DNA of 64,000 nucleotides from Pantoea anthophila (lineage in GTDB: Bacteria; Pseudomonadota; Gammaproteobacteria; Enterobacterales; Enterobacteriaceae), in assembly GCF_006494375.1 (NCBI RefSeq), contig NZ_VHIZ01000027.1, positions 99,754 to 163,753 on the forward strand. Direction: 5' to 3'. Positions 32,916 through 41,853 of this stretch are shown here, in pieces. Positions within the stretch are counted from its first letter, which is position 1; each line of letters begins with the position of its first letter. The position numbers and the translations under genes are program-made. The notes below the pieces were generated by a model, which saw only the letters and a list, made by a program, of their open reading frames with translations, was not told the origin of the DNA and did no database searches.

Positions 32916-35249
32916 TCACTTCTCCTGTCCGGCAACCCAGTCGCGCAGAACCTGCACATCGTGTCGCCACTCATGTTTCAGCTCTTCAATCCATTCAACC
33001 ACGTTGTCCCACCACGCCGGCAGCTCCGGACTCTGGATCTGTTTCGCCAGCATCTGTAAACGCTGCAGCCCGACGGACCCGGCCGCGCCTTTGATTTTGT
33101 GCCCCTCTTCCGCAATTCCTTTCTGATCGCGCGCCATCAGATTCGATTCCAGCACCGCAAGATAGTCCGGCATCATCTTCTCAAACATCGTCAGGCTCTG
33201 CGTAATCAACCCCGGGCCCACCAGCTCGATATACTGTTCGAGCATGGCGACATCCAGCAGCATCCGGATTTTGTCATCGCTGACGGCGGGCGTTTCATCG
33301 TCCGTTTCTGCCTGATAGTCCCAGTATTTTTTGATCATTGCGGTCAGGGCAGGCACGGCCAGCGGTTTACTGAGCACATCATCCATCCCGGCGTCGAAAT
33401 ACTCTTTTTTATCTTTCAGCACGTTGGCCGTGAGCGCCACCAGCGGAGGCAGATGCGCGCCCTGATACTGCTGGCGAATCGCACGGGAGACATCCAGCCC
33501 GGTCATATCGGGCAGCTGAATATCCAGCAGCACCAGATCGAACTCCAGCGGGTCAAACATCGCCAGAGCCTCGCTGCCGGTCATGGCGACCTCCACGCTG
33601 CATCCCAGCTTCTCCAGAACGGAGCGCGCCACAATCACATTCAGTTCAATATCCTCAACCAGCAGCACATGCAGCGCAGGCAGAGGCAGGCTGTCGTCGA
33701 CGCCTTCGTCAATCACTTCTTCTGCGATGCGTGGTGCTTTAATTTCGACGGTGAAGCATGAGCCCTGGCCGGGCGCACTCTGTACGCGGATATCTCCCCC
33801 CATCGCCTGGGCCAGTCGACGTGAAACCGCCAGCCCGATGCCGGTTCCGGTCGCCGGTTTCCCGCCATGCTGATCTTTAACCTGATAGTACATCGCAAAA
33901 ATCTTGTCCTGCTCCTCCTGGCGGATACCCATGCCGGAGTCCTGCACCTCAAAGCGCAGTGTTTCATCCTGCTCATACGCGACGCGCACCACGATCTCGC
34001 CCTGCTGGGTGAACTTCACGGCGTTACCAATCAGGTTCCAGAGAATCTGACGCAGACGCGTTCCGTCGGTGGAGATCATGTGAGGCAGCGGCAGTTGCGG
34101 CGCGAGCACAAACTTCAGCCCTTTTGGCTGCGCCAGCAGGCCGGAGAGATTCTCTAAATCGGCGAGGAAACCGGTGAAGTCGAGCGGCTGATTATCCAGC
34201 TGAACTTTACGACGCTCGATTTTGTCCACCTCAATCACATCGTTGAAGATGTTGCCCAGCGTAATGGCCGAGACGTGGATGGTTTTCAGGTATTTCAGCT
34301 GTTCCTGGTTCAGATCGGTATCCAGCAGGATGCGGCTCAGGCCGACAATGCCATTAAGCGGCGTACGCAGCTCGTGGCTGATGGTGGAGATAAAGGTGGT
34401 CTTTTCCCGGCTGGCGTTCTCTAACGCGTCCTGATAGCGCTTACGCTCGGTGATATCGCGGCCAAAGCCCATCAGCCCGCTGCGTTTGCCGACACGATCG
34501 TAATAGGGCACCTTGCGGATCTCAAAACAGGCTTTGCGCCCGTCGGGATATTGCAGCCACTGCTCATAGGTCAGGGAGACGTTATGGCGGAACACTTTTT
34601 CGTCCGTTTCCAGCACCTTGGTCGCGGCTTCATCATCGTAGATATCGCGCGGCGTCAGGCCAATCAGCTGCTTTTCGCTTTTGCCGGTCAGCAGCTCCAT
34701 GGCGCGATTGCAGCCGGAGAACTGCTTGTCGATATTGCGATAGAACACCAGGTCAGGTGACGCATCCAGGAAGGAGCGCAGGAAGGATGATTGCTGCTCC
34801 AGCTCAATCTGGGCCTGTTCGCGGCGGGTGACCTCTTCGCGCAGCTTGTCCATCACCTGTTCGCGCGCCAGCTCCGCTTTTTTACGATCGCTGATCTCCT
34901 GATTCAGCTGGGTGATGGTTTCCTTCATCTGCTGATTGAGTTCCAGGTCGCGGGTGCGCATCTCTTCCAGCTTATCCACCAGCCTTGCCAGCCGCTGCCG
35001 CGACTCCTCAAGCTGATCGACCACCACCGACAGAAAATAGACGGCCCAGGGCGTAATCAGCAGGCCAAAGAAGACCGAGCGCACCACATCGATACTCTCG
35101 ACGTGCCCCCGCAATACCATCGTGACCGCCATCTGGACAATCATCGCCAGCACCACCAGCGCAGAGGCCAGCAGCAGCGAGAACCTGACCAGGCCAAGTT
35201 TGACCATTAAATCGACGTAGTACTGCGCCAGCAGACGAATCTGTTTCAT
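32916..35249 (-). CDS. arcB: Anaerobic hybrid sensor kinase ArcB
   Basis: 777-residue tripartite sensor kinase that phosphorylates ArcA under low oxygen. Two N-terminal membrane helices, a coiled coil, a PAS domain with the quinone-sensing Cys180 and Cys241, the transmitter His292 (TISHELRTPL), receiver Asp576 (LLDIQLPD) and HPt His717 (EGHKIKGAAGS) are all at the E. coli positions. The start at 35249 (MKQIRLLAQYY) follows AGGGAG; the frame is open 35 codons further upstream without family similarity. yhcC, next to arcB in E. coli, is absent. Confidence 0.97.
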   Translation of the reverse strand: MKQIRLLAQYYVDLMVKLGLVRFSLLLASALVVLAMIVQMAVTMVLRGHVESIDVVRSVFFGLLITPWAVYFLSVVVDQLEESRQRLARLVDKLEEMRTRDLELNQQMKETITQLNQEISDRKKAELAREQVMDKLREEVTRREQAQIELEQQSSFLRSFLDASPDLVFYRNIDKQFSGCNRAMELLTGKSEKQLIGLTPRDIYDDEAATKVLETDEKVFRHNVSLTYEQWLQYPDGRKACFEIRKVPYYDRVGKRSGLMGFGRDITERKRYQDALENASREKTTFISTISHELRTPLNGIVGLSRILLDTDLNQEQLKYLKTIHVSAITLGNIFNDVIEVDKIERRKVQLDNQPLDFTGFLADLENLSGLLAQPKGLKFVLAPQLPLPHMISTDGTRLRQILWNLIGNAVKFTQQGEIVVRVAYEQDETLRFEVQDSGMGIRQEEQDKIFAMYYQVKDQHGGKPATGTGIGLAVSRRLAQAMGGDIRVQSAPGQGSCFTVEIKAPRIAEEVIDEGVDDSLPLPALHVLLVEDIELNVIVARSVLEKLGCSVEVAMTGSEALAMFDPLEFDLVLLDIQLPDMTGLDVSRAIRQQYQGAHLPPLVALTANVLKDKKEYFDAGMDDVLSKPLAVPALTAMIKKYWDYQAETDDETPAVSDDKIRMLLDVAMLEQYIELVGPGLITQSLTMFEKMMPDYLAVLESNLMARDQKGIAEEGHKIKGAAGSVGLQRLQMLAKQIQSPELPAWWDNVVEWIEELKHEWRHDVQVLRDWVAGQEK

Positions 35250-35375
35250 AACGACTCCCTGGAAAAGAAACAGCCCCATGATAGCGCAGTTAGCCTGCGG
35301 ACGTCGCAGCACGTCACGCGAAGATGAGGGATTGAATGCGCTTTTATGGTGCATCCGCCCTGCCGTTCGGCGACG

Positions 35376-35472
35376 TTTGGCACAAACCGGTTAAATCCCT
35401 TGACTGATTGTGCCAAATGAATAATCTGTAAGGCCGCCTGTGAATCACAGATTTCACCCGACGGCCTTTTTT
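35376..35472 (+). ncRNA. Candidate small RNA or leader: inverted repeat plus orphan terminator
   Basis: A perfect 10-bp inverted repeat (TTTGGCACAA at 35376-35385, TTGTGCCAAA at 35408-35417) is followed by a terminator-like structure: AAGGCCG and CGGCCTT arms with an inner CTGTG/CACAG hairpin and a T6 run ending at 35472. No gene on this strand lies upstream, because arcB is on the other strand. So a short + transcript is implied. The promoter is not clear. Confidence 0.45.
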
Positions 35473-35621
35473 CAATATCCTGGCAGCGTCCTGTTGCGCA
35501 GGCTCTCTCCTTTATATGAATACTCATTCAACTTTAATGCTGTTTTAAGCATTCTCTGCCTGATTAATTTTTCTTATAACCAACCGCTGTTTCATTCAAA
35601 TAGGCCGACATAAGAAAAACA

Positions 35622-35679
35622 GATACATGCTATGTATCAGGGGTGCCGGACAGCATTTAATGCTGCCAGACACCCTGTC
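35622..35679. repeat. Two adjacent inverted repeats
   Basis: GATACAT-GCT-ATGTATC (35622-35638) is directly followed by a long imperfect hairpin CAGGGGTG...CAGCAT-TTA-ATGCTG...CACCCTG (about 35638-35679). No T-run follows. These could be protein-binding sites or an RNA structure ahead of the glutamate-synthase-like gene. Confidence 0.5.
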
Positions 35680-36020
35680 ACCAGCATGGTGCAGAGATAT
35701 GACGCCTGCACTACAGTGAGTCAGTTCACATTTATCGGCCGATCACCAGGTGGCAGAGTGAGACATTTTAAACCATAAAAATCAGTATTTTCATATATTT
35801 ATACAAGAAAAGCGCCTGATAAGCCCGCCTGGCCGCCCTATTTGACCTGATTACGCTTTCCCGATAAGTTGGAAATCCGCTGAAAGCTTTCCTGACGGGC
35901 CATTGTCTCGGCATATCTATGCAACAAGAAGACTCCCGCGTGGTTTAAGTCATCTCCTTTACGAGACCGGAAATCGAAGAGCAGCTCAATAAAGGACGTT
36001 TTACGGATGTCTGGAGAGAA

Positions 36021-36113
36021 ATGCTCAGGGCTATGACGCGCGCTCGACAGAGCATGGCGATGAAAATGAAGCTGCGCCTCAGTTGCGCCCAGACCCTGAA
36101 ACAGTGCAGGTAA
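36021..36113 (+). CDS. Possible 30-residue leader peptide
   Basis: A short ORF begins with ATG 4 nt after GGAG and ends with TAA 27 bp before the start of the large glutamate-synthase-like gene. The peptide is basic and rich in Met, Arg and Lys, with three Gln. Its strong ribosome-binding site and its position suggest a leader, but there is no direct evidence of translation. Chance occurrence is quite possible. Confidence 0.3.
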   Translation: MLRAMTRARQSMAMKMKLRLSCAQTLKQCR

Positions 36114-36140
36114 TGTCAAAGCAGTTTAAGGAGACCCTCA

Positions 36141-39100
36141 ATGTCCACTAAAAAACCTCAATCCTATGGCTTGTATGATCCGACAGCAGGCAGTGACAGC
36201 TGTGGTGTAGGTTTCATTACGCGTAAGGACGGCGAGCAGACCCATGAGATTCTGCAGATGGCGCACAGCGCCCTGTGCACAGTGCCGCACCGCGGCGGTA
36301 TGTCAGCAGAAGGCGTCGGCGATGGCGCAGGCGTCAACGTTGACCTTTCACTGCATTTCTTCCGCAAGATTACCGGCCAGCCACTGGAAGCGGGTCGCTT
36401 TGGCGTCGGCAACTTCTTTGTGCCGAAAGATGCTGAGCTGCGCGCGAATGCCGAACGTCTGGTGGATGAGACCCTCAGCAGTTTCGGCCTGCCGGTGATC
36501 ATGAAGCGCGACATGCCGCTCGACAGCAGCGTGACGCGTCCGGCTGCCATTCAGTTTCAGTTACCGATTCTGCAGTGGATCTTCACTGCGCCTCAGGACG
36601 TGGCTGATCAGAACGACTTCGAACAACGTATCTACCGCGCCCTGTTAACTATCGAAGCACGCGCCTTTACCGAAAGCGAATTTGGCGGGCTCTATCCGCT
36701 GTCGCTGTCGTCGCGCACGCAGGTATTTAAAGCGCGCCTGAACTCCAATGAAGTGATTCCTTACTTCAAAGATCTGACTGATCCCGATCATCAGGTGCGC
36801 GGGCTCTTTTTCCACACCCGTTTCTCGACCAACACCGATCCGCATACCACTATGGCGCAGCCGTTCCGCCTGATGGCGCACAACGGCGAGCTGAACACGG
36901 ATCGTAAAAACCGCATCGCCGAATCGGCCCTGGCACTGGCGCGCGGCAAAAAGATCGTGCGGCCTAAAGGGCAGTCCGACAGCTCGCGGTTGGATCAGAG
37001 TATCCACAGCCGTCTGATGGAAGATAATCTCGATCTGATCACCGCCGTGGTTTCCATGATGCCGCCCGCCTGGGAAAACGACAGCTCGCTGTCAACCGAG
37101 GTGCGCGACATGCTGGAGTATTTCTCTCTGTATGAAGAGAAGAACGACGGCCCTGCCGCCTTAATCTTTGGCAATGGCGAAGTGATTGGTGCACGCCTTG
37201 ACCGTCTGGGCCTGCGCCCGCTGCGCTCGGTCGAAACCGCAGACTATATCGGTGCGATGTCCGAAGCGGGCCAGATCGCCTTTCCTCCTGAAAGCGTCCT
37301 GCGTCGTGGCCGTATCGAAGCGGGCGGCATGCTCTACTTCGATCACCGTGAAAAACGCAGCTACACCACGCTGCAGGCGCTGGAAAAACTGGCCGCAGAG
37401 AAAGATTACTCCGCCCTGCTGCGTGAAGCGCGCGTCGGCCTGGACGATCTGCCGGAGATCCCGGCTGAGCAGCAGGGTTCACCGCTGCGCTATCGCGGCG
37501 ATCTGAAAACCTATCAGCGCTTTGTCGCCTACTACTACAACCAGGAAAGCTTCAAGTTCATGATGGACCCGATGCTTAACACCGGCGCAGAGAAGATCTC
37601 CGCAATGGGTTACGGCAACGCCATCAACGGCTTATCCGATCACGAAGGCGGCATGGCGCACTACTTCTCTCAGCGCTTTGCTCAGGTTACCAACCCGCCG
37701 CTGGACTCTATCCGCGAAGTGGATGGCATGACGCTGCGTGTGGCGCTGGGGGCGAAACCGCACCTGGGCCGCAGCAAAGGCCGTCAGATTGTGGTGCCGA
37801 CACCGATTCTCAGCCATCTCGATATGCTGCGTTTGCGTGAGCAGACCGTTGCCCCCTACGCCCGCTTCGAGATGCTCTATGAGCCGGTCATCGGCAAAGA
37901 TCTGCTGAGCACGACCGCCAACGCGAACGCCCTGGAAAAAGCGATTGATGACCTGGCGCAGCAGGTGGTGGATTTTGCCCGGACGCAGGGCGGCATCGCC
38001 GTTCTGACCGACCGCCACATCTCCTCGAAGCACGCCGCGATCCCGATGCTGCTGGTGGTTTCCGCCATCAACCAGCGTCTGGTGCAGGAAGGTCTGCGCC
38101 TTGATGTGTCACTGGTGGTGGAAAGCGGTCAGAGCATCTCCTCACACCACATTGCCGCGACGCTGGGCTTCGGCGCATCAGCAATCTATCCGCTGGGCGT
38201 ACAGATGCGCGCAGAGGAGAAATTTGGCGAGGGTGAAGAAGGCAATAAAGCCTTTAAGCGCTATGCCAAAGCTGCGGAAAAAGCCCTGATGAAAACCATG
38301 GGCAAAGTGGGCCTCTGTACCGTAGAAAGCTACAGCAGCGGCGAGTTTTTTGAGCCTAACTTCCTCAACACCGATGACCCGGTGCTGAAAAAGTACTTCC
38401 CGAATATCAAAACGCCGGTGGGTGGCGCAGGCTTCGCGGCTATCGCGCAGATGGCCGTTGACTGGCATCAGAGTGCCCTGAAGATTCAGGGTGAATCGGA
38501 CGTACCGTTGCTGGGTCTGTTTAAAGAGCGCGCAGAGGGTGCCGGTCACTCCTACGGCACAATTGCCGTACGCACCTTTATCGATATGACCGAAGAGCCG
38601 ATTCGCTTCGCTGATAAAGCGCGCGAAGAGGATAACTTTATCCGTCTGATGACGCTGGCAAAACTGGATAACGCTTTTGGCATCAAGCCAGAAACCTTTA
38701 AAGACAGCAGCTTCGAGCGTATTCCGGATGAGGTGATCAACAACTTCGCGATCACGGCCGACTATCGTCAGTTCTCCAGCCTGATGTATGAGGAGCGTAA
38801 GCGTCGCCCGGCTGCCCTGCGTGACATCCTGACATTCCCGGCCGATCTGACCCATATCGACAGCGAAGCGGAGTTCCGCCGCAAACTGGGACGCTACTCA
38901 CTGACCAACAACGGCTTTGCCATTCGTGGTCTGGTGTGTGAAGCGGTGGATAGCAGCCTGAATCACTTTATGCTGCGTCTGACCGATGCGATCGAAGGCC
39001 TGAAGCCAGAGAACGAGCGCCTGCAGAATCTCTCTAACGCCCTGAAGTTCCGCTTCGGCGACGATATCGAGAGCAGCGAGGTGGTGACCGGCGGTCTGAA

Positions 39101-41672
39101 AATAACCGCTTACGGTAAAGCGGCAGACTACCTGTCACGTATTTTCACCACTCTGCCCTCCCTGCCACTGAGCGACGTGCAGCCAGCGTGCGAAATCACC
39201 CGCACCTTTGCCTCCGGCGCGATGAGTCACGGTGCGCTGGTCGCCCCCGCGCATGAAGCGGTGGCGCACGGCACCAACATGGTCGGCGGCATGAGTAACT
39301 GCGGTGAAGGCGGCGAGCACTACTCCCGTCACGGCACCATCCGTGCCTCACGCATCAAGCAGCTGGCGTCCGGCCGTTTTGGCGTCTGGGCCGCCTATCT
39401 GGCGGACCCGATGCTGGAAGAGCTGGAAATCAAGATAGGTCAGGGTGCGAAACCTGGCGAAGGCGGCCAGCTACCGGCGGCGAAAGTCACGGTTGAGATT
39501 GCGGCAGCGCGTGGCGGTACGCCAGGCGTCGAGCTGGTCTCGCCGCCGCCGCATCACGACACCTATTCCATCGAAGATCTGGCGCAGCTAATCCACGACT
39601 GTAAAGCCGCGCGGGTGCGCGTGATCGTCAAACTGGTCTCCTCAGAAGGGATCGGCACCATCGCGGTCGGCGTGGCCAAAGCGGGCGCAGACGTCATTAA
39701 CGTGGCGGGTAACACCGGCGGTACCGGCGCTGCGTCGGTGACCAGCCTGAAATACACCGGACGCGTGGCGGAAATCGGCATCGCTGAAGTTCATCAGGCG
39801 CTCTGCGCCAACGGCCTGCGTGAGAAAGTGCAGCTGCGCTGCTCGGGCGCGCAGCAGACCGGCAGCGACGTGGTGAAATCCGCGCTGCTGGGCGGCGACA
39901 GCTTCGAATTCGGTACCACAGCGCTGATGATGCTGAAGTGCGTGATGGCGAAAAACTGTAACGTCAAATGCCCGGCAGGTCTGACGACCAACGCCGAAGC
40001 CTTTGATGGCGATCCTCGTCAGCTGGCGCAGTATTTCCTCAACGTCGCCCATGAAGTGCGTGAGATCCTGGCGCGTATGGGCCTGCGTTCCCTGCGTGAA
40101 GCGCGCGGCCGGGCTGACCTGCTGCACCTGATGGATCACCCACTGGAAGTGGGCAAGCTCGACTTACGCGCCATGCTCACCGTGGTGCCGGAGCTGAAGA
40201 TCGAGAAGCCGGTCTATCTGGAGAAAGATTTTGAGCTGGATGATGGCTGGGTTGAGCAGCTGGAATCAGCGCTGGTCGATCAGGGCAATACCGACGTCGC
40301 ACTGGGCAACGGCATCGTGCTGAACAACCGCAACAAAAGTGTGGGGGGCCAGCTGGCGATCGACATTGAACGCATGCTGAACCATCAGCTGAGTGCGGCG
40401 CAGCTGCAGGCGATGCCTGCGGTTCTGAGCGATGACCGCGGTCGCCATTATCTGGCCCCTGCGACCGTAAAAATTTCAACCACCGGTTCAGCCGGTCAGT
40501 CATTTGGCGCCTTCTGCAACGATGGCATGCAGCTGACCCACTACGGCACCTGTAACGACGGCGTCGGCAAGGGACAGTGTGGTGGTGAGCTGTTTATCAT
40601 GTCGCCGGGCGGCGGCGCGCAGGATGGCGATGGTAACGTGCTGATCGGTAACTTTGCGCTGTTTGGCGCGACCGGTGGACGCCTGTTCGTGCAGGGCCAG
40701 GCCGGTGACCGCTTCGCGGTGCGTAACTCCGGTGCCACAGCCGTGGTCGAAGGCGTAGGAGATTTCTGCTGCGAATATATGACCAATGGTGCCATCCTCA
40801 ACCTGGGCACCTTCGGTAAAGGCTTTGGTAACGGCATGAGCGGCGGCTTCGCCTATCAGTATGACCCGTATGGAACGCTCGCCAGCCATGCAGCCGGTGA
40901 TTCAGTACGCTTCGGCTCGATTGCCGATCAGGATGAGATGGCGCAGGTGCATAAGCAGGCCGTGCTGACCATGCTGAACTGGCATCTGGAGGCTACAAAC
41001 TCACCGCGTGCTGCCTGGCTGCTGGAGAACTGGGAAACGGAGTGTCACCACTTTGTCTATGTGATGCCGCGCTCGCTGCTGCTCTATCAGGATGGCGGAG
41101 AGATCCTGAAAGCCAGAAGCCGTAAAGATCTGCTCGAGGAGCTGTCGACCGCGCTGGCCGGCCATCAGGTTGCGAAGTTCAAAGCGGCCTGGCGTCAGGG
41201 CAAGACCATTGCTGACGGTGCGGTACCCGCCTACGGCGCGACCGATACGCTGGAGATGTTTGTTCTGCTTAACAACTACACCGTTCTGAGCTTTGCTCAG
41301 CAGCTGGCCCTGAGTAAATTACCGAAAGGGACAGCGGTTGAAGATCCGGCGGTAGAAAAAGCCGTACGCAATCTGCTGATGACGGAGGACTTTTCGCTGA
41401 TCAGCAAACTGCAACGCCATGCCCGTTCCGCCATCGAAGCGTATAACGATGACGAACTGGCCAGTCTGATTGGTTCCAAACGCATGTCAGATTACAAAGC
41501 GGCGCTGACGCAGCGTAACATCCGCTCCATGGACAGCCTGGCCACCTATGGCTGGATCATGTATCAGGATGCCTGTAACCGGGAAGTGCTGGGCCATCTG
41601 CCTGATTTTGAAGAGCTGTTTGCACGTGCGGCCTTGCCTGAAATCGCCGCGGCGGTGGGCAAACTCTCCTGA
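36141..41672 (+). CDS. Long glutamate-synthase-like large subunit with unusual 3Fe-4S motif
   Basis: 1843-residue relative of GltB, which normally has about 1490-1530. An Ntn glutaminase domain starts at Cys21 (DSCGVGF) after a 20-residue propeptide and has RFSTNT (Arg227) and AHNGELNT. The central domain is followed by an extra segment (about 910-1015), then the FMN domain (GAKPGEGGQLP, SPPPHHDTYSIEDLAQ), a Cys cluster at 1267, 1273 and 1277 (C-x5-C-x3-C instead of C-x5-C-x4-C), the GXGXG beta-helix from about 1440, and an additional 195 C-terminal residues. It has no ferredoxin loop. The gene sits where E. coli has gltB, but no gltD follows; a diflavin reductase gene does. Likely activity: transfer of glutamine amide nitrogen to 2-oxoglutarate or a related keto acid. 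Substrate is inferred, and the family name beyond GltB-like is not known to me. Confidence 0.85.
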   Translation: MSTKKPQSYGLYDPTAGSDSCGVGFITRKDGEQTHEILQMAHSALCTVPHRGGMSAEGVGDGAGVNVDLSLHFFRKITGQPLEAGRFGVGNFFVPKDAELRANAERLVDETLSSFGLPVIMKRDMPLDSSVTRPAAIQFQLPILQWIFTAPQDVADQNDFEQRIYRALLTIEARAFTESEFGGLYPLSLSSRTQVFKARLNSNEVIPYFKDLTDPDHQVRGLFFHTRFSTNTDPHTTMAQPFRLMAHNGELNTDRKNRIAESALALARGKKIVRPKGQSDSSRLDQSIHSRLMEDNLDLITAVVSMMPPAWENDSSLSTEVRDMLEYFSLYEEKNDGPAALIFGNGEVIGARLDRLGLRPLRSVETADYIGAMSEAGQIAFPPESVLRRGRIEAGGMLYFDHREKRSYTTLQALEKLAAEKDYSALLREARVGLDDLPEIPAEQQGSPLRYRGDLKTYQRFVAYYYNQESFKFMMDPMLNTGAEKISAMGYGNAINGLSDHEGGMAHYFSQRFAQVTNPPLDSIREVDGMTLRVALGAKPHLGRSKGRQIVVPTPILSHLDMLRLREQTVAPYARFEMLYEPVIGKDLLSTTANANALEKAIDDLAQQVVDFARTQGGIAVLTDRHISSKHAAIPMLLVVSAINQRLVQEGLRLDVSLVVESGQSISSHHIAATLGFGASAIYPLGVQMRAEEKFGEGEEGNKAFKRYAKAAEKALMKTMGKVGLCTVESYSSGEFFEPNFLNTDDPVLKKYFPNIKTPVGGAGFAAIAQMAVDWHQSALKIQGESDVPLLGLFKERAEGAGHSYGTIAVRTFIDMTEEPIRFADKAREEDNFIRLMTLAKLDNAFGIKPETFKDSSFERIPDEVINNFAITADYRQFSSLMYEERKRRPAALRDILTFPADLTHIDSEAEFRRKLGRYSLTNNGFAIRGLVCEAVDSSLNHFMLRLTDAIEGLKPENERLQNLSNALKFRFGDDIESSEVVTGGLKITAYGKAADYLSRIFTTLPSLPLSDVQPACEITRTFASGAMSHGALVAPAHEAVAHGTNMVGGMSNCGEGGEHYSRHGTIRASRIKQLASGRFGVWAAYLADPMLEELEIKIGQGAKPGEGGQLPAAKVTVEIAAARGGTPGVELVSPPPHHDTYSIEDLAQLIHDCKAARVRVIVKLVSSEGIGTIAVGVAKAGADVINVAGNTGGTGAASVTSLKYTGRVAEIGIAEVHQALCANGLREKVQLRCSGAQQTGSDVVKSALLGGDSFEFGTTALMMLKCVMAKNCNVKCPAGLTTNAEAFDGDPRQLAQYFLNVAHEVREILARMGLRSLREARGRADLLHLMDHPLEVGKLDLRAMLTVVPELKIEKPVYLEKDFELDDGWVEQLESALVDQGNTDVALGNGIVLNNRNKSVGGQLAIDIERMLNHQLSAAQLQAMPAVLSDDRGRHYLAPATVKISTTGSAGQSFGAFCNDGMQLTHYGTCNDGVGKGQCGGELFIMSPGGGAQDGDGNVLIGNFALFGATGGRLFVQGQAGDRFAVRNSGATAVVEGVGDFCCEYMTNGAILNLGTFGKGFGNGMSGGFAYQYDPYGTLASHAAGDSVRFGSIADQDEMAQVHKQAVLTMLNWHLEATNSPRAAWLLENWETECHHFVYVMPRSLLLYQDGGEILKARSRKDLLEELSTALAGHQVAKFKAAWRQGKTIADGAVPAYGATDTLEMFVLLNNYTVLSFAQQLALSKLPKGTAVEDPAVEKAVRNLLMTEDFSLISKLQRHARSAIEAYNDDELASLIGSKRMSDYKAALTQRNIRSMDSLATYGWIMYQDACNREVLGHLPDFEELFARAALPEIAAAVGKLS

Positions 41673-41853
41673 CAGTCATACTGTTCAGGCTGAACTGAAT
41701 GTTATTCATTGATCATTGCCCGGAGTCGTCGTTGTACCGGACAGATGCAGAACCGCTCTCCCCAGCCGCACACCGCGGTGCGGGAAAGCGGAACCGCTTA
41801 AACCGGCCAGCGTTACTGATGACGGGGAAGAACGGGATTGAGTAAAAGTACCC

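Larger units (their letters stand above)
35250..36140. other. Long intergenic region (arcB to glutamate synthase-like gene)
   Basis: About 890 bp in the place of E. coli yhcC. It should hold the arcB promoter on the minus strand (a TATCAT-type -10 lies about 35 bp before the start) and the promoter of the large + gene. It also contains several inverted repeats, an orphan intrinsic terminator and a short ORF, listed separately. A minus-strand frame of 93 codons (35838-36119) has no recognisable features. Confidence 0.65.

Noticed and set aside
35376..35420. TGGCAC motifs that look like the -24 part of sigma-54 promoters
   Set aside because: Neither copy has the TTGC element at the right spacing for the -12 part, and the two copies are simply the arms of the inverted repeat.
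35838..36119. 93-codon minus-strand frame upstream of the glutamate-synthase-like gene
   Set aside because: No ribosome-binding site, no hydrophobic or domain features, and it lies over the promoter region of the + gene. Kept only as part of the intergenic description.
36141..41672. Plain call as gltB
   Set aside because: Length, cysteine spacing, extra segments and lack of gltD all differ from GltB, so the gene symbol was withheld despite the shared locus.
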